From NCBI RefSeq assembly GCF_000384655.1, contig NZ_ARQI01000120.1, positions 1-64,000 of the forward strand: a stretch of DNA of 64,000 nt. The letters run 5' to 3'. Shown here piece by piece: positions 44,449-53,809 of this stretch. Numbering within the stretch: position 1 is the stretch's first letter; every line of letters begins with the position of its first letter. Under the pieces are notes generated by a model, which saw only the letters and a list, made by a program, of their open reading frames with translations, was not told the origin of the DNA and ran no database searches. A program made the translations under genes and the position numbers. The stretch is from Brachyspira innocens ATCC 29796 (GTDB lineage Bacteria; Spirochaetota; Brachyspiria; Brachyspirales; Brachyspiraceae).

Positions 44449-45510
44449 TTATTCATTTAAAATATCCTCAATACTCACTTTTTCAACACAAGGTTTTCCG
44501 ATAGATTCTAAAAATACAAAATTGATTTTATCATCGCTTCTTTTTTTATCAAGTTTAATAGCCTCTTTCAAATCTATATTATCAGGTATAGTTATAGGCA
44601 AAGAAAATGCTTTCAATATATTTTTAGCTCTTTCTAATATATTTTTATCTTTTGTTATACCTTTTTTAATACCGTACTCTATAGCAAAAATCATTCCTAT
44701 AGCAACAGCCTCACCATGAAGCAACACGCCATAACCTGCAGCATTCTCTACACTATGTCCTATAGTATGCCCGAAGTTTAAAAACATTCTCTCTTTCTGC
44801 TCTTTATAATCTATTTCTACAATATGAGCCTTTAATTCACAGTTTCTTTTAAGAATATAGTCCATATCCAATTCAGCATTATTGTAACAGTGATCCTCTA
44901 TAAGTTTTAAAAGTTTTTCATCAAATAAAAATGCATGCTTTATCACTTCAGCCATTCCTTCATTAAACTCTCTTTTAGGAAGACTTAATAAAGTATTGCT
45001 GTCTATTATAACGAGTTTAGGGCTATGAAAAGCACCTACTAGATTTTTTCCTTCTTTTATATTAATGCCAGTTTTACCTCCAACAGAAGAATCCACACAT
45101 GCAAGCAAAGTAGTAGGAATCTGCACAAAATCAATACCTCTCATCCAAGAAGCAGCGGCATATCCAGCCATATCTCCTACTACACCGCCTCCTAATGCTA
45201 TTATTATATCTTTACGGCTTAATTCATTTTTAGCAAGCGAAGAGAAAATATCAATTATGCTTTCTATATTTTTATTTGACTCTCCATGAGTAAGAACGCA
45301 TACTGAAGTTATAATATCTTCTTTTTCCAAACTTTCTTTTACTATATTAGTATAGAGTTTATTTACTATATCATCTGTAACTATTAAAGCCCTATTCCCT
45401 CTAAGTATATTTTTTACCAATTTTCCTGTTTCTTTTATTAATCCCTTTTGAACCAAAATATCATAATTAATATTTACATCATTTTTTATTTTTACTTCTG
45501 CTTTATTCAT
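44449..45510 (-). CDS. aroB: 3-dehydroquinate synthase
   Basis: AroB makes 3-dehydroquinate from DAHP, step two of the shikimate pathway. The 353-residue length is normal. The NAD-binding ALGGGVVGDMAGYAAASWMRGI lies near 105, QIPTTLLACVDSSVGGKTGIN near 130, and the metal-binding FLNFGHTIGHSVENAAGY near 245 with LLHGEAVAIGM. It is monocistronic, away from aroK and pheA. Confidence 0.96.
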   Translation of the reverse strand: MNKAEVKIKNDVNINYDILVQKGLIKETGKLVKNILRGNRALIVTDDIVNKLYTNIVKESLEKEDIITSVCVLTHGESNKNIESIIDIFSSLAKNELSRKDIIIALGGGVVGDMAGYAAASWMRGIDFVQIPTTLLACVDSSVGGKTGINIKEGKNLVGAFHSPKLVIIDSNTLLSLPKREFNEGMAEVIKHAFLFDEKLLKLIEDHCYNNAELDMDYILKRNCELKAHIVEIDYKEQKERMFLNFGHTIGHSVENAAGYGVLLHGEAVAIGMIFAIEYGIKKGITKDKNILERAKNILKAFSLPITIPDNIDLKEAIKLDKKRSDDKINFVFLESIGKPCVEKVSIEDILNE

Positions 45511-45649
45511 ATTTCTTAATCCTATTATTAGTTATTATTAATGATAACTTTTTTATTATAAATTATTTTAAAAAATAAAAAAGTTATTATATTAAAGTCA
45601 TGGTATTAATTTTTATAAAATATAATTGTATATTTGAATATTATATTAC

Positions 45650-45677
45650 TTGACAATAAAAACTATTAAACTATAAT
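45650..45677 (+). promoter_or_regulatory. Promoter of MglB paralogue 1
   Basis: TTGACA (45650-45655), 16 bp and TATAAT (45672-45677), 37 bp before the ATG. Confidence 0.75.
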
Positions 45678-45714
45678 TTAAAAATGATATTAAATGTATT
45701 AGGAGCATATAAAA

Positions 45715-46725
45715 ATGAAGAAATTTTTTATTTTATTATTGGTATTATTATCTTCTTCTCTTATTTTATATACACAGAAAAAAAATAATTCTATAGGTGT
45801 AGCACTTTATAGATATGATGATAATTATATGAAATATTTAAAACAATATATAGAAAAAAATATTACATCTTCCTTGCTTATAGTTGACTCTTATAACAGT
45901 CAATCAACTCAGAATGCCCAAATAGAAATGCTTCTAAAAAAGAATGTTAACTTACTTGCTGTTAATTTAGTAGATAAAAGTCAGGCACAAAAAGTAATAG
46001 ATAAAGTGAGCATAAAAAATACGCCTATAGTATTTTTTAATAGAGAACCAAATCCAGAAGTTATGAATACATATGATAAAGTATGGTATATTGGAGGTAC
46101 TAGCGAGGAGGCTGGAATGGCTCAAGGCAGAGTTATAGCAGAAAGCTGGAAAAACAGGCTTAATTGGGATAAAAACCAAGACGGAAAAATACAAGCTGTC
46201 ATAATAAAAGGAGACCTTAACGACTCTGATACAATAAACAGAACAGAATACATGAAAAAATATATATCATCAAACAATATAAAAATGGATATATTAGCTG
46301 AAGTTTCTGCTATGGGAAAAAAAGATAATGCAGCAAAAGTAATGGAAAATCTAATAGCCAAATACGGTGAAAAGATAGAATATATTATATGCAATAATGA
46401 TTATATGGCTTTAGGGGCATTAGAAACATTAAGGAAGTTAGGACTTAACAAAAACAGCAGAATGCTTAACTATATACCAATAATAGGAATAGACGGTATA
46501 CCAGAATGTTTAGAGGAGATAAAAAATTATGGTATATTTGCTACAGTGCTTCAAAATCCAGCAATTCAGGCTGAAGTATTATCTTCTATATCAAGCAATA
46601 TAATAAACGGCAAATCACCTTTAGACGGAACACATTTTAATTTTTATAATAATAAATATGTTGTAATACCCTATATACCAGTAACATTATCCAATATAGA
46701 CAGGGCTATAAAAATATACGAATAA
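45715..46725 (+). CDS. MglB-like periplasmic sugar-binding protein, paralogue 1 (no lipobox)
   Basis: A 336-residue periplasmic-binding protein of the galactose/glucose type, closely related to the three that follow. It alone has no Cys in or after its signal peptide (LLVLLSSSLILYTQ), so it cannot be lipidated and should be soluble or held by the uncleaved signal. By eye, ligand-site residues differ from the other copies: the His of GHPD is Asp (NDSD) and the sugar-stacking Trp of AMWD is missing (AMGKKD). NLVD, NNDYMALGAL and GIDGIPE are kept. A different ligand or a sensory role is likely. Confidence 0.85.
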   Translation: MKKFFILLLVLLSSSLILYTQKKNNSIGVALYRYDDNYMKYLKQYIEKNITSSLLIVDSYNSQSTQNAQIEMLLKKNVNLLAVNLVDKSQAQKVIDKVSIKNTPIVFFNREPNPEVMNTYDKVWYIGGTSEEAGMAQGRVIAESWKNRLNWDKNQDGKIQAVIIKGDLNDSDTINRTEYMKKYISSNNIKMDILAEVSAMGKKDNAAKVMENLIAKYGEKIEYIICNNDYMALGALETLRKLGLNKNSRMLNYIPIIGIDGIPECLEEIKNYGIFATVLQNPAIQAEVLSSISSNIINGKSPLDGTHFNFYNNKYVVIPYIPVTLSNIDRAIKIYE

Positions 46726-46942
46726 ATAGTTATAATCTAACTTTGAAGTTATTTATGAATATGCAGTATTTCCATATACAAAACTAGTTAGGTGTACAGT
46801 ATTATAAAATAAATTAGTTTTAATAATCACAAAGCATTTAAATATTATTCAAAACATTAAATTTAGTTTAAAAATAGCTCTGATATTAAGTTTATCAATA
46901 AAAAATTATAATAATAAATTATAATTTTTTACATATTTTTAT

Positions 46943-46971
46943 TTGACTTATAAGTTTTTTTTTCATAAACT
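46943..46971 (+). promoter_or_regulatory. Candidate promoter of MglB paralogue 2
   Basis: TTGACT (46943-46948), 17 bp and TAAACT (46966-46971), 31 bp before the ATG. Confidence 0.5.
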
Positions 46972-47002
46972 AAAATAATAACTAATAAAATAGGAGCTTT
47001 TT

Positions 47003-48031
47003 ATGAATAAAGCAATTTTTTCTTTTTTGATTATATCATTATTTTTATTAATAAGCTGTTCAAATAATACAAAGACGGCCGATGATGAAATAGAACTAGG
47101 AATTACAATATACAGATATGATGACAGCTTTATTTCATTTATGAGAAGAAATATTGAGACTATGCTTAATGGAAAGGCAAAATTTATAATGAATGATTCG
47201 GAAAACGATCAGGTAAAACAAAATGATCAGGTAGATGCTGCAATTCAAAGAAATGTAAATGCTTTGGCTATTAATTTGGTTGATCCTGCATCAGCAAGTT
47301 TTATGATTAATAAAATCAGACCTGCTGGAATACCTGTAATATTTTTTAATAAAGAACCAAGTAAAGAAGATATGTTAAGCTATGATAAGGCATGGTATGT
47401 AGGTACTTTAAGTGAAGAATCAGGTAATATGCAGGGAGATATAGTAGTAAAAGCATGGAAAGAAAATACTTCTTGGGATAAAAACGGTGACGGAAAAATA
47501 CAATATGTTCTTTTAAAAGGAGAAGCAGGACACCCTGATGCTGAAGCTAGAACAGAAAGAATCAAAGCTGTATTAACAGATAATGGCATAGAAATAGAAC
47601 AATTAGATGAGCAGACTGCTAATTGGGATATACTTCAGGCTCAGACAGCTGCAGATTCTTGGATAGAGAAGTACGGTAATGATATAGAGTTTATATTTTC
47701 TAATAATGATGCTATGGCTTTAGGAGCATTAAAATCTATTCAAAAAGAAGGATATAATATAGGCGATAATAATAAATTTATACCTATAGTAGGAGTAGAT
47801 GCTATACCAGAAATTATAGAAGAAATAAAAAAAGGTACAGTAGTTGGTACAGTTTTACAAAGCCCTAAAGATCAGGCTCAGGCAATAGTAGACATGCTTC
47901 TCAATGCTGCCAAAGGACAAGATGTACTTGCAGGAACTGAGTATAAACTAGACGATGTAAAAGCTGTAAGAGTACCATACAGAGCTATTACATTAGAAAA
48001 TATCAATGAGGCGGCAGAAGCATATAAATAA
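47003..48031 (+). CDS. mglB: MglB-like sugar-binding lipoprotein, paralogue 2
   Basis: A 342-residue lipoprotein (lipobox LLISC, C19) of the galactose/glucose-binding family. It keeps the calcium-loop-like DKNGDGKIQ, the GEAGHPDAEART ligand segment with His, Asp and Arg, the stacking Trp in ANWDI, FSNNDAMALGAL and VGVDAIPE. The hinge Asn of LND in paralogue 4 is LQS here. It should deliver sugar to MglA/MglC. Paralogue 3 follows after 61 bp, probably on the same transcript. Confidence 0.9.
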   Translation: MNKAIFSFLIISLFLLISCSNNTKTADDEIELGITIYRYDDSFISFMRRNIETMLNGKAKFIMNDSENDQVKQNDQVDAAIQRNVNALAINLVDPASASFMINKIRPAGIPVIFFNKEPSKEDMLSYDKAWYVGTLSEESGNMQGDIVVKAWKENTSWDKNGDGKIQYVLLKGEAGHPDAEARTERIKAVLTDNGIEIEQLDEQTANWDILQAQTAADSWIEKYGNDIEFIFSNNDAMALGALKSIQKEGYNIGDNNKFIPIVGVDAIPEIIEEIKKGTVVGTVLQSPKDQAQAIVDMLLNAAKGQDVLAGTEYKLDDVKAVRVPYRAITLENINEAAEAYK

Positions 48032-48092
48032 CAAATTTATAAATTATGTTTTAAATGTTTGAAAACAGTAAAATAAAATTTCAGGAGCATAC

Positions 48093-49127
48093 ATGGGCAG
48101 AAAAATTCTATTATTGCTAATAATTTTAACAAGTTTTATTATATCTTCATGTTCTGAAAATAAAAATAATAATAGTTTCATAGGAATTACTGTCTATAGA
48201 ACAGATGATCCTTTTGCCAACAGCTTAAAAAGTAATATAGAAAAATTTATATCTGGAAGAGCAAAATATATAGTAAATGACTCTCAAAATAATCAAACTA
48301 CGCAAAATAGTCAGGTAGATAACTATATTTCAAAAGGATCTAAAGTTCTAGTAATAAATTTAGTAGATACTCAGGCAGCACAGGATATAGTGGATAAAGC
48401 TAAAAAAAGCGATATTCCTATAATATTGTTTAATAAGGCACCAGACCTTTCAGTGATGAATAGTTATGATAAAGTATGGTATGTAGGCACTTTAAGCGAA
48501 GAAGCCGTTAATCTTCAGGGAAAAATTATTACTGATAGTTGGAAATCAAATCCTTCTTGGGATAAAAATGGGGATGGTAAGATTCAATGTGTAATACTTG
48601 AAGGAGAACCAGGTCATGCTGATACAAAAATTAGAACGGAAAATCTTATATCATTTATTGAAAATAGCGGTATAGAATTGGAAATATTGGATAAAAAAAC
48701 GGCTATGTGGAACAGAGACAGGGCTAAAACTATTGTAGATTCTTGGATGTCTAATCACAATAATGAAGATTCTGATACCAAAATAGAGTACATATTTTCA
48801 AATAATGATGAAATGGCATTAGGAGCTTTAAAATCTGTACAGGGATTCGGATATAATAAAGGCGAATCAGATAAATTTATCCCTATAGTAGGAATAGACG
48901 CCATTGATGAAACTATTAAAGAAATTGAGAAAGGAAATATAGTTGGTACAGTTCTCAATGATAGTGTGAGTCAGGCTAAAGCAGTTTCTGATTTAGCACT
49001 TAACCTATTTAAAGGTGAAACTTCAAATCCTATATTAGGTACAGCTTGGACATTAGATAATACAAAATCTGTAAGAGTACATTATAAACCAATAACTATT
49101 GAATTACCAGATACTGTAAATAAATGA
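48093..49127 (+). CDS. mglB: MglB-like sugar-binding lipoprotein, paralogue 3
   Basis: A 344-residue lipoprotein (lipobox ISSC, C20). All main ligand residues are kept: GEPGHADTKIRT, AMWNRD, FSNNDEMALGAL, VGIDAIDE and VLND. The first ligand segment reads YRTDDPF rather than YRYDDNF, so one contact differs. An AGGAG SD lies before the ATG. A terminator follows, separating paralogues 1-3 from the paralogue 4-mglA-mglC operon. Confidence 0.9.
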   Translation: MGRKILLLLIILTSFIISSCSENKNNNSFIGITVYRTDDPFANSLKSNIEKFISGRAKYIVNDSQNNQTTQNSQVDNYISKGSKVLVINLVDTQAAQDIVDKAKKSDIPIILFNKAPDLSVMNSYDKVWYVGTLSEEAVNLQGKIITDSWKSNPSWDKNGDGKIQCVILEGEPGHADTKIRTENLISFIENSGIELEILDKKTAMWNRDRAKTIVDSWMSNHNNEDSDTKIEYIFSNNDEMALGALKSVQGFGYNKGESDKFIPIVGIDAIDETIKEIEKGNIVGTVLNDSVSQAKAVSDLALNLFKGETSNPILGTAWTLDNTKSVRVHYKPITIELPDTVNK

Positions 49128-49145
49128 TATATTTAAGTAAGAAAG

Positions 49146-49180
49146 AAAGACAGCTGATAGTAATATTGGCTGTCTTTTTT
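49146..49180 (+). terminator. Terminator after MglB paralogue 3
   Basis: A perfect 9-bp AAAGACAGC/GCTGTCTTT stem running into T residues. Confidence 0.85.
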
Positions 49181-49288
49181 CAATTCTGTATTAATTTCAA
49201 ATTAATTAAGTTATATTTGTAATATAAATGTAATATTATTTTACAAAAACAATAAAAACTAATCATAATATTATAAGTAAATGTTATT

Positions 49289-49303
49289 ACGCAATTAATG
49301 CGT
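49289..49303 (+). promoter_or_regulatory. Candidate operator upstream of mglB paralogue 4
   Basis: A palindrome ACGCA-ATTAA-TGCGT lies 103 bp before the ATG and 25 bp upstream of a possible -35 (TTGACT, 49329-49334). It is CG-rich for this DNA and the right size for a LacI-type or similar repressor/activator. The matching -10 is uncertain (TTTATA at 17 bp or TATATA at 19 bp). Confidence 0.45.
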
Positions 49304-49405
49304 ATTGTCAAAATGTAAAAAATTTGTTTTGACTTGATTTAAGAAAATAAATTTATATACTAATTAAATATAGAGAATATTAATTAATTTAAGGAGTTTT
49401 CTAAA

Positions 49406-50458
49406 ATGAAAAAATCACTTATCGTTATAGGAGCATTAATAATGTCTTCTATTTTTGTACTATCATGCGGCGGCAATTCTTCTTCATCTGCAGCAGCTTC
49501 TACTGACGGTCCGACTATCGGAGTAACAATTTATCGTTATGATGACAACTTTATGTCTTTCTACAGAAGAAATATTGAAAGCAGAATCGCTGGAAAAGCT
49601 AATTTAATAATCAATGACTCACAAAATAACCAAGCTCAGCAAAATGACCAAGTTGATGTTATGATTCAAAAGGATGCAAAAGCATTAGCTATTAACTTGG
49701 TAGACCCTCAGGCAGCTCAAACTATCATAGATAAAGCTAAAGCTAAAAATATACCAGTTATTTTCTTTAACAAACAGCCTAGTGCTCAGGTTATGGCTAG
49801 CTATGATAAAACTTGGTATGTAGGTACTACTCCAGAAGAATCAGGCGATATGCAAGGAAAAATCGTTGTAGATACTTGGAAAGCTAATCCTGCTTGGGAC
49901 AGAAACGGAGACGGAGTTATACAGTATGTATTATTAAAAGGCGAACCAGGCCACCCAGATGCTGAAGCTAGAACTAGCCATGTTACTATGTACATTACTA
50001 ATAATGGTCTTAAAGTAGAAAGATTGGAACCAGAACAAACTGCTATGTGGGATACAGCAAAAGCTAAAGATATAGTAGATGCTTGGATGCAAAAACATGG
50101 CGATAAAATTGAATATATTTTCTGTAACAACGATGCTATGGCTTTAGGTGCTTTACAATCAGTACAAGCTTTAGGATACAACAAAGAAGGCGATACTACT
50201 AAATATATACCTATAGTTGGTGTTGATGCTATTCCAGAAATGATTAATGAAATCAAAAAAGGAACTGTAGCAGGTTCAGTACTTAATGACCCTGTAGGAC
50301 AATCTCAGGCTTTAGTTGATGTTACTTTGAATGCAGCAGCTGGAAAAGATCCATTAGATGGTACTACTTGGACTTTGGACGAAGTAAAAGCTATTCGCGT
50401 TCCTTATGTTCCTATAACTAAAAATAATGTAAATGTTGCTGAAGAAGCATATAAATAA
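49406..50458 (+). CDS. mglB: Glucose/galactose-binding lipoprotein MglB, paralogue 4 (operon copy)
   Basis: This 350-residue lipoprotein (lipobox VLSC, C21) is followed directly by mglA and mglC and is the canonical binding protein of the importer. It has every expected feature: YRYDDNF, NLVDPQAA, the calcium loop DRNGDGVIQ, GEPGHPDAEART, AMWDTAK, FCNNDAMALGAL, VGVDAIPE and VLNDP. Its codons are less AT-rich than the other copies, which suggests high expression, and an AAGGAG SD precedes the ATG. A hairpin after the gene would keep its mRNA in excess of mglA. Confidence 0.95.
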   Translation: MKKSLIVIGALIMSSIFVLSCGGNSSSSAAASTDGPTIGVTIYRYDDNFMSFYRRNIESRIAGKANLIINDSQNNQAQQNDQVDVMIQKDAKALAINLVDPQAAQTIIDKAKAKNIPVIFFNKQPSAQVMASYDKTWYVGTTPEESGDMQGKIVVDTWKANPAWDRNGDGVIQYVLLKGEPGHPDAEARTSHVTMYITNNGLKVERLEPEQTAMWDTAKAKDIVDAWMQKHGDKIEYIFCNNDAMALGALQSVQALGYNKEGDTTKYIPIVGVDAIPEMINEIKKGTVAGSVLNDPVGQSQALVDVTLNAAAGKDPLDGTTWTLDEVKAIRVPYVPITKNNVNVAEEAYK

Positions 50459-50480
50459 TAAATAGTTTTCACTATAACTT

Positions 50481-50520
50481 ACAGGGATATTATTTTAATC
50501 TTAATATCCCTGTATTATTA
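50481..50520 (+). terminator. Attenuator-like hairpin between mglB and mglA
   Basis: A perfect 12-bp stem ACAGGGATATTA/TAATATCCCTGT with a 9-base loop, followed by ATTATTATAATAG rather than a clean T run. It likely allows partial read-through into mglA. Confidence 0.75.
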
Positions 50521-50563
50521 TAATAGTAGAAGTAAAATTTCAATTCTTAAAGGTTTTTAATAT

Positions 50564-52069
50564 ATGGATAATAAAAAGATTGTTCTTGAAATGAAAGGTA
50601 TTTCAAAGTCTTTTCCTGGTGTTAAAGCGTTAGATGATGTTAAGCTTACGGTAAGAGAAGGAGAGGTAGTAGCTCTTATGGGCGAAAATGGAGCTGGTAA
50701 ATCTACTTTAATGAAATGTCTCTTTGGTATATACCGCAAAGACAGCGGAGAAATATTTTTAGACGGTAAAGAAGTTAATTTTACATCACCTAAACAGGCT
50801 TTAAATAATGGTGTAGCTATGGTTCACCAAGAGCTTAACCAAGTTAGACAGAGAAATATACAGGATAATATATGGCTTGGTAAATATCCGACTAAGATGG
50901 GAGTTATTATTGATGAGAAAAAGATGTATGATGATACTAAAGCAATTTTTGATGATTTAGAAATACCTCTAGATCCTAGAACAAAAGTATCTACATTATC
51001 TGTATCAGAAATGCAAATGGTTGAAATAGCCAAAGCTGTTTCTTACAACTCAAAAATATTGGTACTAGATGAACCTACAAGTTCCCTCACAGAAAAAGAA
51101 GTAGCAAAATTATTTAAAATCATCAAAAAACTTCAAAGCAGAGGTGTAGGTATGATTTATATATCTCACAAAATGGAAGAAATACTTCAGATATCTGATG
51201 AAGTTACTATAATGAGAGACGGTAAATATGTTGCTACTACTCCAGCCAAAGAATTAACCACTGATATGATTATTAAGCAGATGGTAGGAAGAGATTTAAC
51301 TAATCGTTTCCCTGAAAAAACAAATACTCCTAGTGAAAATATTTTAGAAATAAAAGACTTCACAGCATTTTATCAGCCTTCGCTTAAAGATGTTAATTTC
51401 AATGTAAGAAAAGGAGAAGTATTTGGTATAGCAGGGCTTGTTGGTGCTAAAAGAACTGAAGTATTAGAAAGTATATTCGGTATGCGTACTTTATCTTCTG
51501 GACATGTTATAAAAATGGGAGAGGAAGTTAATAACTCCTCCACTAGAAAAGCTATAAAAAATGGTTTTGCTCTAGTTACTGAAGAGAGAAGACAGACTGG
51601 TATATTTAGTATGCTTTCTATTAATTTTAATTCTACTATAGCAAATATAGACCATTATAAAAATAAATTTGGTTTTTTAGAAAATAAAAAAATGCATGAA
51701 GATACTAAATGGGTAATAGACAGTATGCAGGTAAAAACTCCTTCTGAAAAAACTGCTATACAATCTTTATCAGGAGGTAATCAGCAGAAAGTTATTTTAG
51801 GTAGATGGCTTTTAAGCAAACCTGATATTCTTATGCTTGATGAACCTACAAGAGGTATTGATGTCGGTGCTAAGTATGATATATACAGACTTATTATAGA
51901 TTTAGCAACTGTAGGAAAAGCTGTAATAGTTGTTAGTTCTGAAATGCCGGAATTACTTGGCATAACAGACAGAATAATGGTTATGAGTAATGGCAGAGTG
52001 GCAGGTATTGTTGAAACTAAAAACACTAATCAGGAAGAAATTATGGCATTGTCTGCTAAATATTTATAA
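50564..52069 (+). CDS. mglA: Galactose/methyl galactoside ABC importer ATP-binding protein
   Basis: MglA powers sugar uptake through MglC. The 501-residue protein has two ABC domains. The first has Walker [10 protein letters not shown] near 41, signature [14 protein letters not shown] near 145 and Walker [14 protein letters not shown]. The second has a degenerate Walker A (GLVGAKRTE), as in RbsA/MglA relatives, but a good [14 protein letters not shown] signature near 400 and [13 protein letters not shown]. It is co-transcribed with mglB and mglC. Confidence 0.95.
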   Translation: MDNKKIVLEMKGISKSFPGVKALDDVKLTVREGEVVALMGENGAGKSTLMKCLFGIYRKDSGEIFLDGKEVNFTSPKQALNNGVAMVHQELNQVRQRNIQDNIWLGKYPTKMGVIIDEKKMYDDTKAIFDDLEIPLDPRTKVSTLSVSEMQMVEIAKAVSYNSKILVLDEPTSSLTEKEVAKLFKIIKKLQSRGVGMIYISHKMEEILQISDEVTIMRDGKYVATTPAKELTTDMIIKQMVGRDLTNRFPEKTNTPSENILEIKDFTAFYQPSLKDVNFNVRKGEVFGIAGLVGAKRTEVLESIFGMRTLSSGHVIKMGEEVNNSSTRKAIKNGFALVTEERRQTGIFSMLSINFNSTIANIDHYKNKFGFLENKKMHEDTKWVIDSMQVKTPSEKTAIQSLSGGNQQKVILGRWLLSKPDILMLDEPTRGIDVGAKYDIYRLIIDLATVGKAVIVVSSEMPELLGITDRIMVMSNGRVAGIVETKNTNQEEIMALSAKYL

Positions 52070-52087
52070 TTTTTAAAAGGAAAAATC

Positions 52088-53110
52088 ATGGACACAAATA
52101 AAATAAACATTAAAACTATTAAATCATTTGTATTAAACAATGCTATATTTGCAGCATTACTTATAATAATTATAGGTATTATCATTAAAGAACCTAGTTT
52201 CTTCAGGCTCAGTAACTTCTTAAACATATTTGCTCAGGCCTCTACACGTATGATAATAGCTGTAGGAGTAGGAACACTTCTTGTAACACAAGGTAATGAC
52301 TTAGGAGCAGGAAGAGCTGTAGGACTTGCTGCTGTTGTAAGTGCTTCTCTATTACAATCACCTACTAATCCTACTAGAATGTATCCAGACCTACCTATGC
52401 TTCCAGTTATACTTCCTATACTTTTAGTTATGGTTATACTTATGGTATTTGGATTTTTAAATGGTTTTATCATTTCTAAACTTTATGTAACTCCATTTAT
52501 TGCTACTTTAGGTATGCAGCTTATACTTTACGGTGTAACTAGTACTTATTTTGACAGACCTCCATACGGTGCTCAGCCTATAGGAGGACTTGATCCTAGA
52601 TTTACTAATCTTGCTCAAGGCGGTATAAAATTAGGAAGTTTTACTATATCATACCTAATCATATTTGCGGTCATTATAACGGCTATTATGTGGGTTGTTT
52701 GGAATAAAACTAAATTGGGTAAAAACATATTTGCTGTAGGAGGCAACCCTGAAGCTGCTGCTGTAAGCGGTGTTAATATTCCTCTTACTCTTATGATAGT
52801 TTATACTATGTCTGGTGCTTTATATGGTATAGCTGGTTCTTTAGAGGTTGCACGTGTTGGTTCTGCTACTAATAATTTGGGTAATGGTTATGAACTTGAT
52901 GCTATTGCTGCCTGTGTTGTAGGAGGAGTTTCTTTCTCTGGAGGTATTGGTTCTATTTTAGGTATAGTTTCTGGAGTATTGATATTCCAAGTTATTAACT
53001 ACGGTATGACATTCGTTGGTATTTCTCCATACTTACAGTACATAATTAAAGGTGCTATAATCATCGCTGCTGTTGCTGTTGATACGCAAAAATATTTGAA
53101 AAAAGTATGA
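52088..53110 (+). CDS. mglC: Galactose/methyl galactoside ABC importer permease
   Basis: MglC forms the membrane channel of the importer. The 340-residue protein has about ten hydrophobic helices, with the family segments VTQGNDLGAGRAVGLAAVV near 65, ATLGMQLILYGVTS near 143 and NPEAAAVSGVNI...EVARVGSATNNLGNGYELDAIAACVVGGVSFSGG near 230-290. An AAAGGAAAAA SD precedes the ATG. Its stop overlaps the possible start of the next small gene. Confidence 0.95.
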   Translation: MDTNKINIKTIKSFVLNNAIFAALLIIIIGIIIKEPSFFRLSNFLNIFAQASTRMIIAVGVGTLLVTQGNDLGAGRAVGLAAVVSASLLQSPTNPTRMYPDLPMLPVILPILLVMVILMVFGFLNGFIISKLYVTPFIATLGMQLILYGVTSTYFDRPPYGAQPIGGLDPRFTNLAQGGIKLGSFTISYLIIFAVIITAIMWVVWNKTKLGKNIFAVGGNPEAAAVSGVNIPLTLMIVYTMSGALYGIAGSLEVARVGSATNNLGNGYELDAIAACVVGGVSFSGGIGSILGIVSGVLIFQVINYGMTFVGISPYLQYIIKGAIIIAAVAVDTQKYLKKV

Positions 53111-53280
53111 CGGATTTTATTATGGAATATGATAATAATAATGATCCTTTTAGGAGAGAATTTAATAAAAGAGAAACTAGAAAACGCACTTTAAAATCTT
53201 GGATATTCTTGGGATTTATAGTGATGATATTTCTCGCAGCTGAGTTTATAAGATATATTATGACTTTAATATATCATTAA
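53107..53280 (+). CDS. Small single-span membrane protein in the mgl operon
   Basis: An ORF of 57 codons begins with an ATG overlapping the mglC stop (ATGA), or 52 codons from the in-frame ATG at 53122. The N terminus is charged (EYDNNNDPFRREFNKRETRKR) and the rest is one transmembrane helix (about 30-48, SWIFLGFIVMIFLAAEFI) with a short external tail. The positive-inside pattern puts the N terminus in the cytoplasm. The terminator after it belongs to the whole mgl operon, so it is co-transcribed and may modulate or stabilise the importer. No family is recognised. Confidence 0.65.
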   Translation: MTDFIMEYDNNNDPFRREFNKRETRKRTLKSWIFLGFIVMIFLAAEFIRYIMTLIYH

Positions 53281-53290
53281 AAAATAATAA

Positions 53291-53328
53291 AAGGGGCTTA
53301 ATATAAAAGTTAAGTCCCTTTATTTTTT
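53291..53328 (+). terminator. Terminator of the mgl operon
   Basis: AAGGGGCTTAA/TTAAGTCCCTT stem with one G-U, followed by TATTTTTTAT. Confidence 0.85.
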
Positions 53329-53395
53329 ATAAAAATTTATTGTTTAAATTTTAGCTATTTTATGTATTGATAAAATACTAGGAAAATAATAAAAA

Positions 53396-53809
53396 TTACT
53401 TTATCTCTTCATATATAAGAGGCTCATCTATAAATCTTGTATATATTATGAGTCTATCCCCATCTATTTTTAATGAATATGCTGTCTGAAGTATAGATAA
53501 ATAATCGCCTTCTATTCTTCTTTTTTCTGCTGTATCAGTTTTTCTAGTGGTCTTTATCATATCTAAAGATATTAAATCGCCATCTATTTTACAGTTAGCA
53601 TAATAATCATTTATAGCAGACTTACCATACACTCTTCCATTATCTATACTAATGGTTATATTAGCATATGTATACATGCTAATTAATTTATATACCTTAA
53701 TTTTTTTTACTTCATAAGGCTCTTCTGCTATAGAAACAGAATTATGAGAACATGATATTAATAGTAAAGCTATTAACAAAACTATATAATATAAAAATCT
53801 TTTAGGCAC
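53396..53809 (-). CDS. META/HslJ-like lipoprotein
   Basis: A 137-residue lipoprotein (lipobox LLISC, C20). The mature part resembles a META domain: ITISIDNGRVYGKSAINDYYANCKIDGDLISLDMIKTTRKT and a final strand DGDRLIIYT. META/HslJ proteins sit in the envelope and have been linked to heat or drug tolerance. The start is a GTG that overlaps the stop of the upstream gene by one base, so translation is coupled. Confidence 0.65.
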   Translation of the reverse strand: MPKRFLYYIVLLIALLLISCSHNSVSIAEEPYEVKKIKVYKLISMYTYANITISIDNGRVYGKSAINDYYANCKIDGDLISLDMIKTTRKTDTAEKRRIEGDYLSILQTAYSLKIDGDRLIIYTRFIDEPLIYEEIK

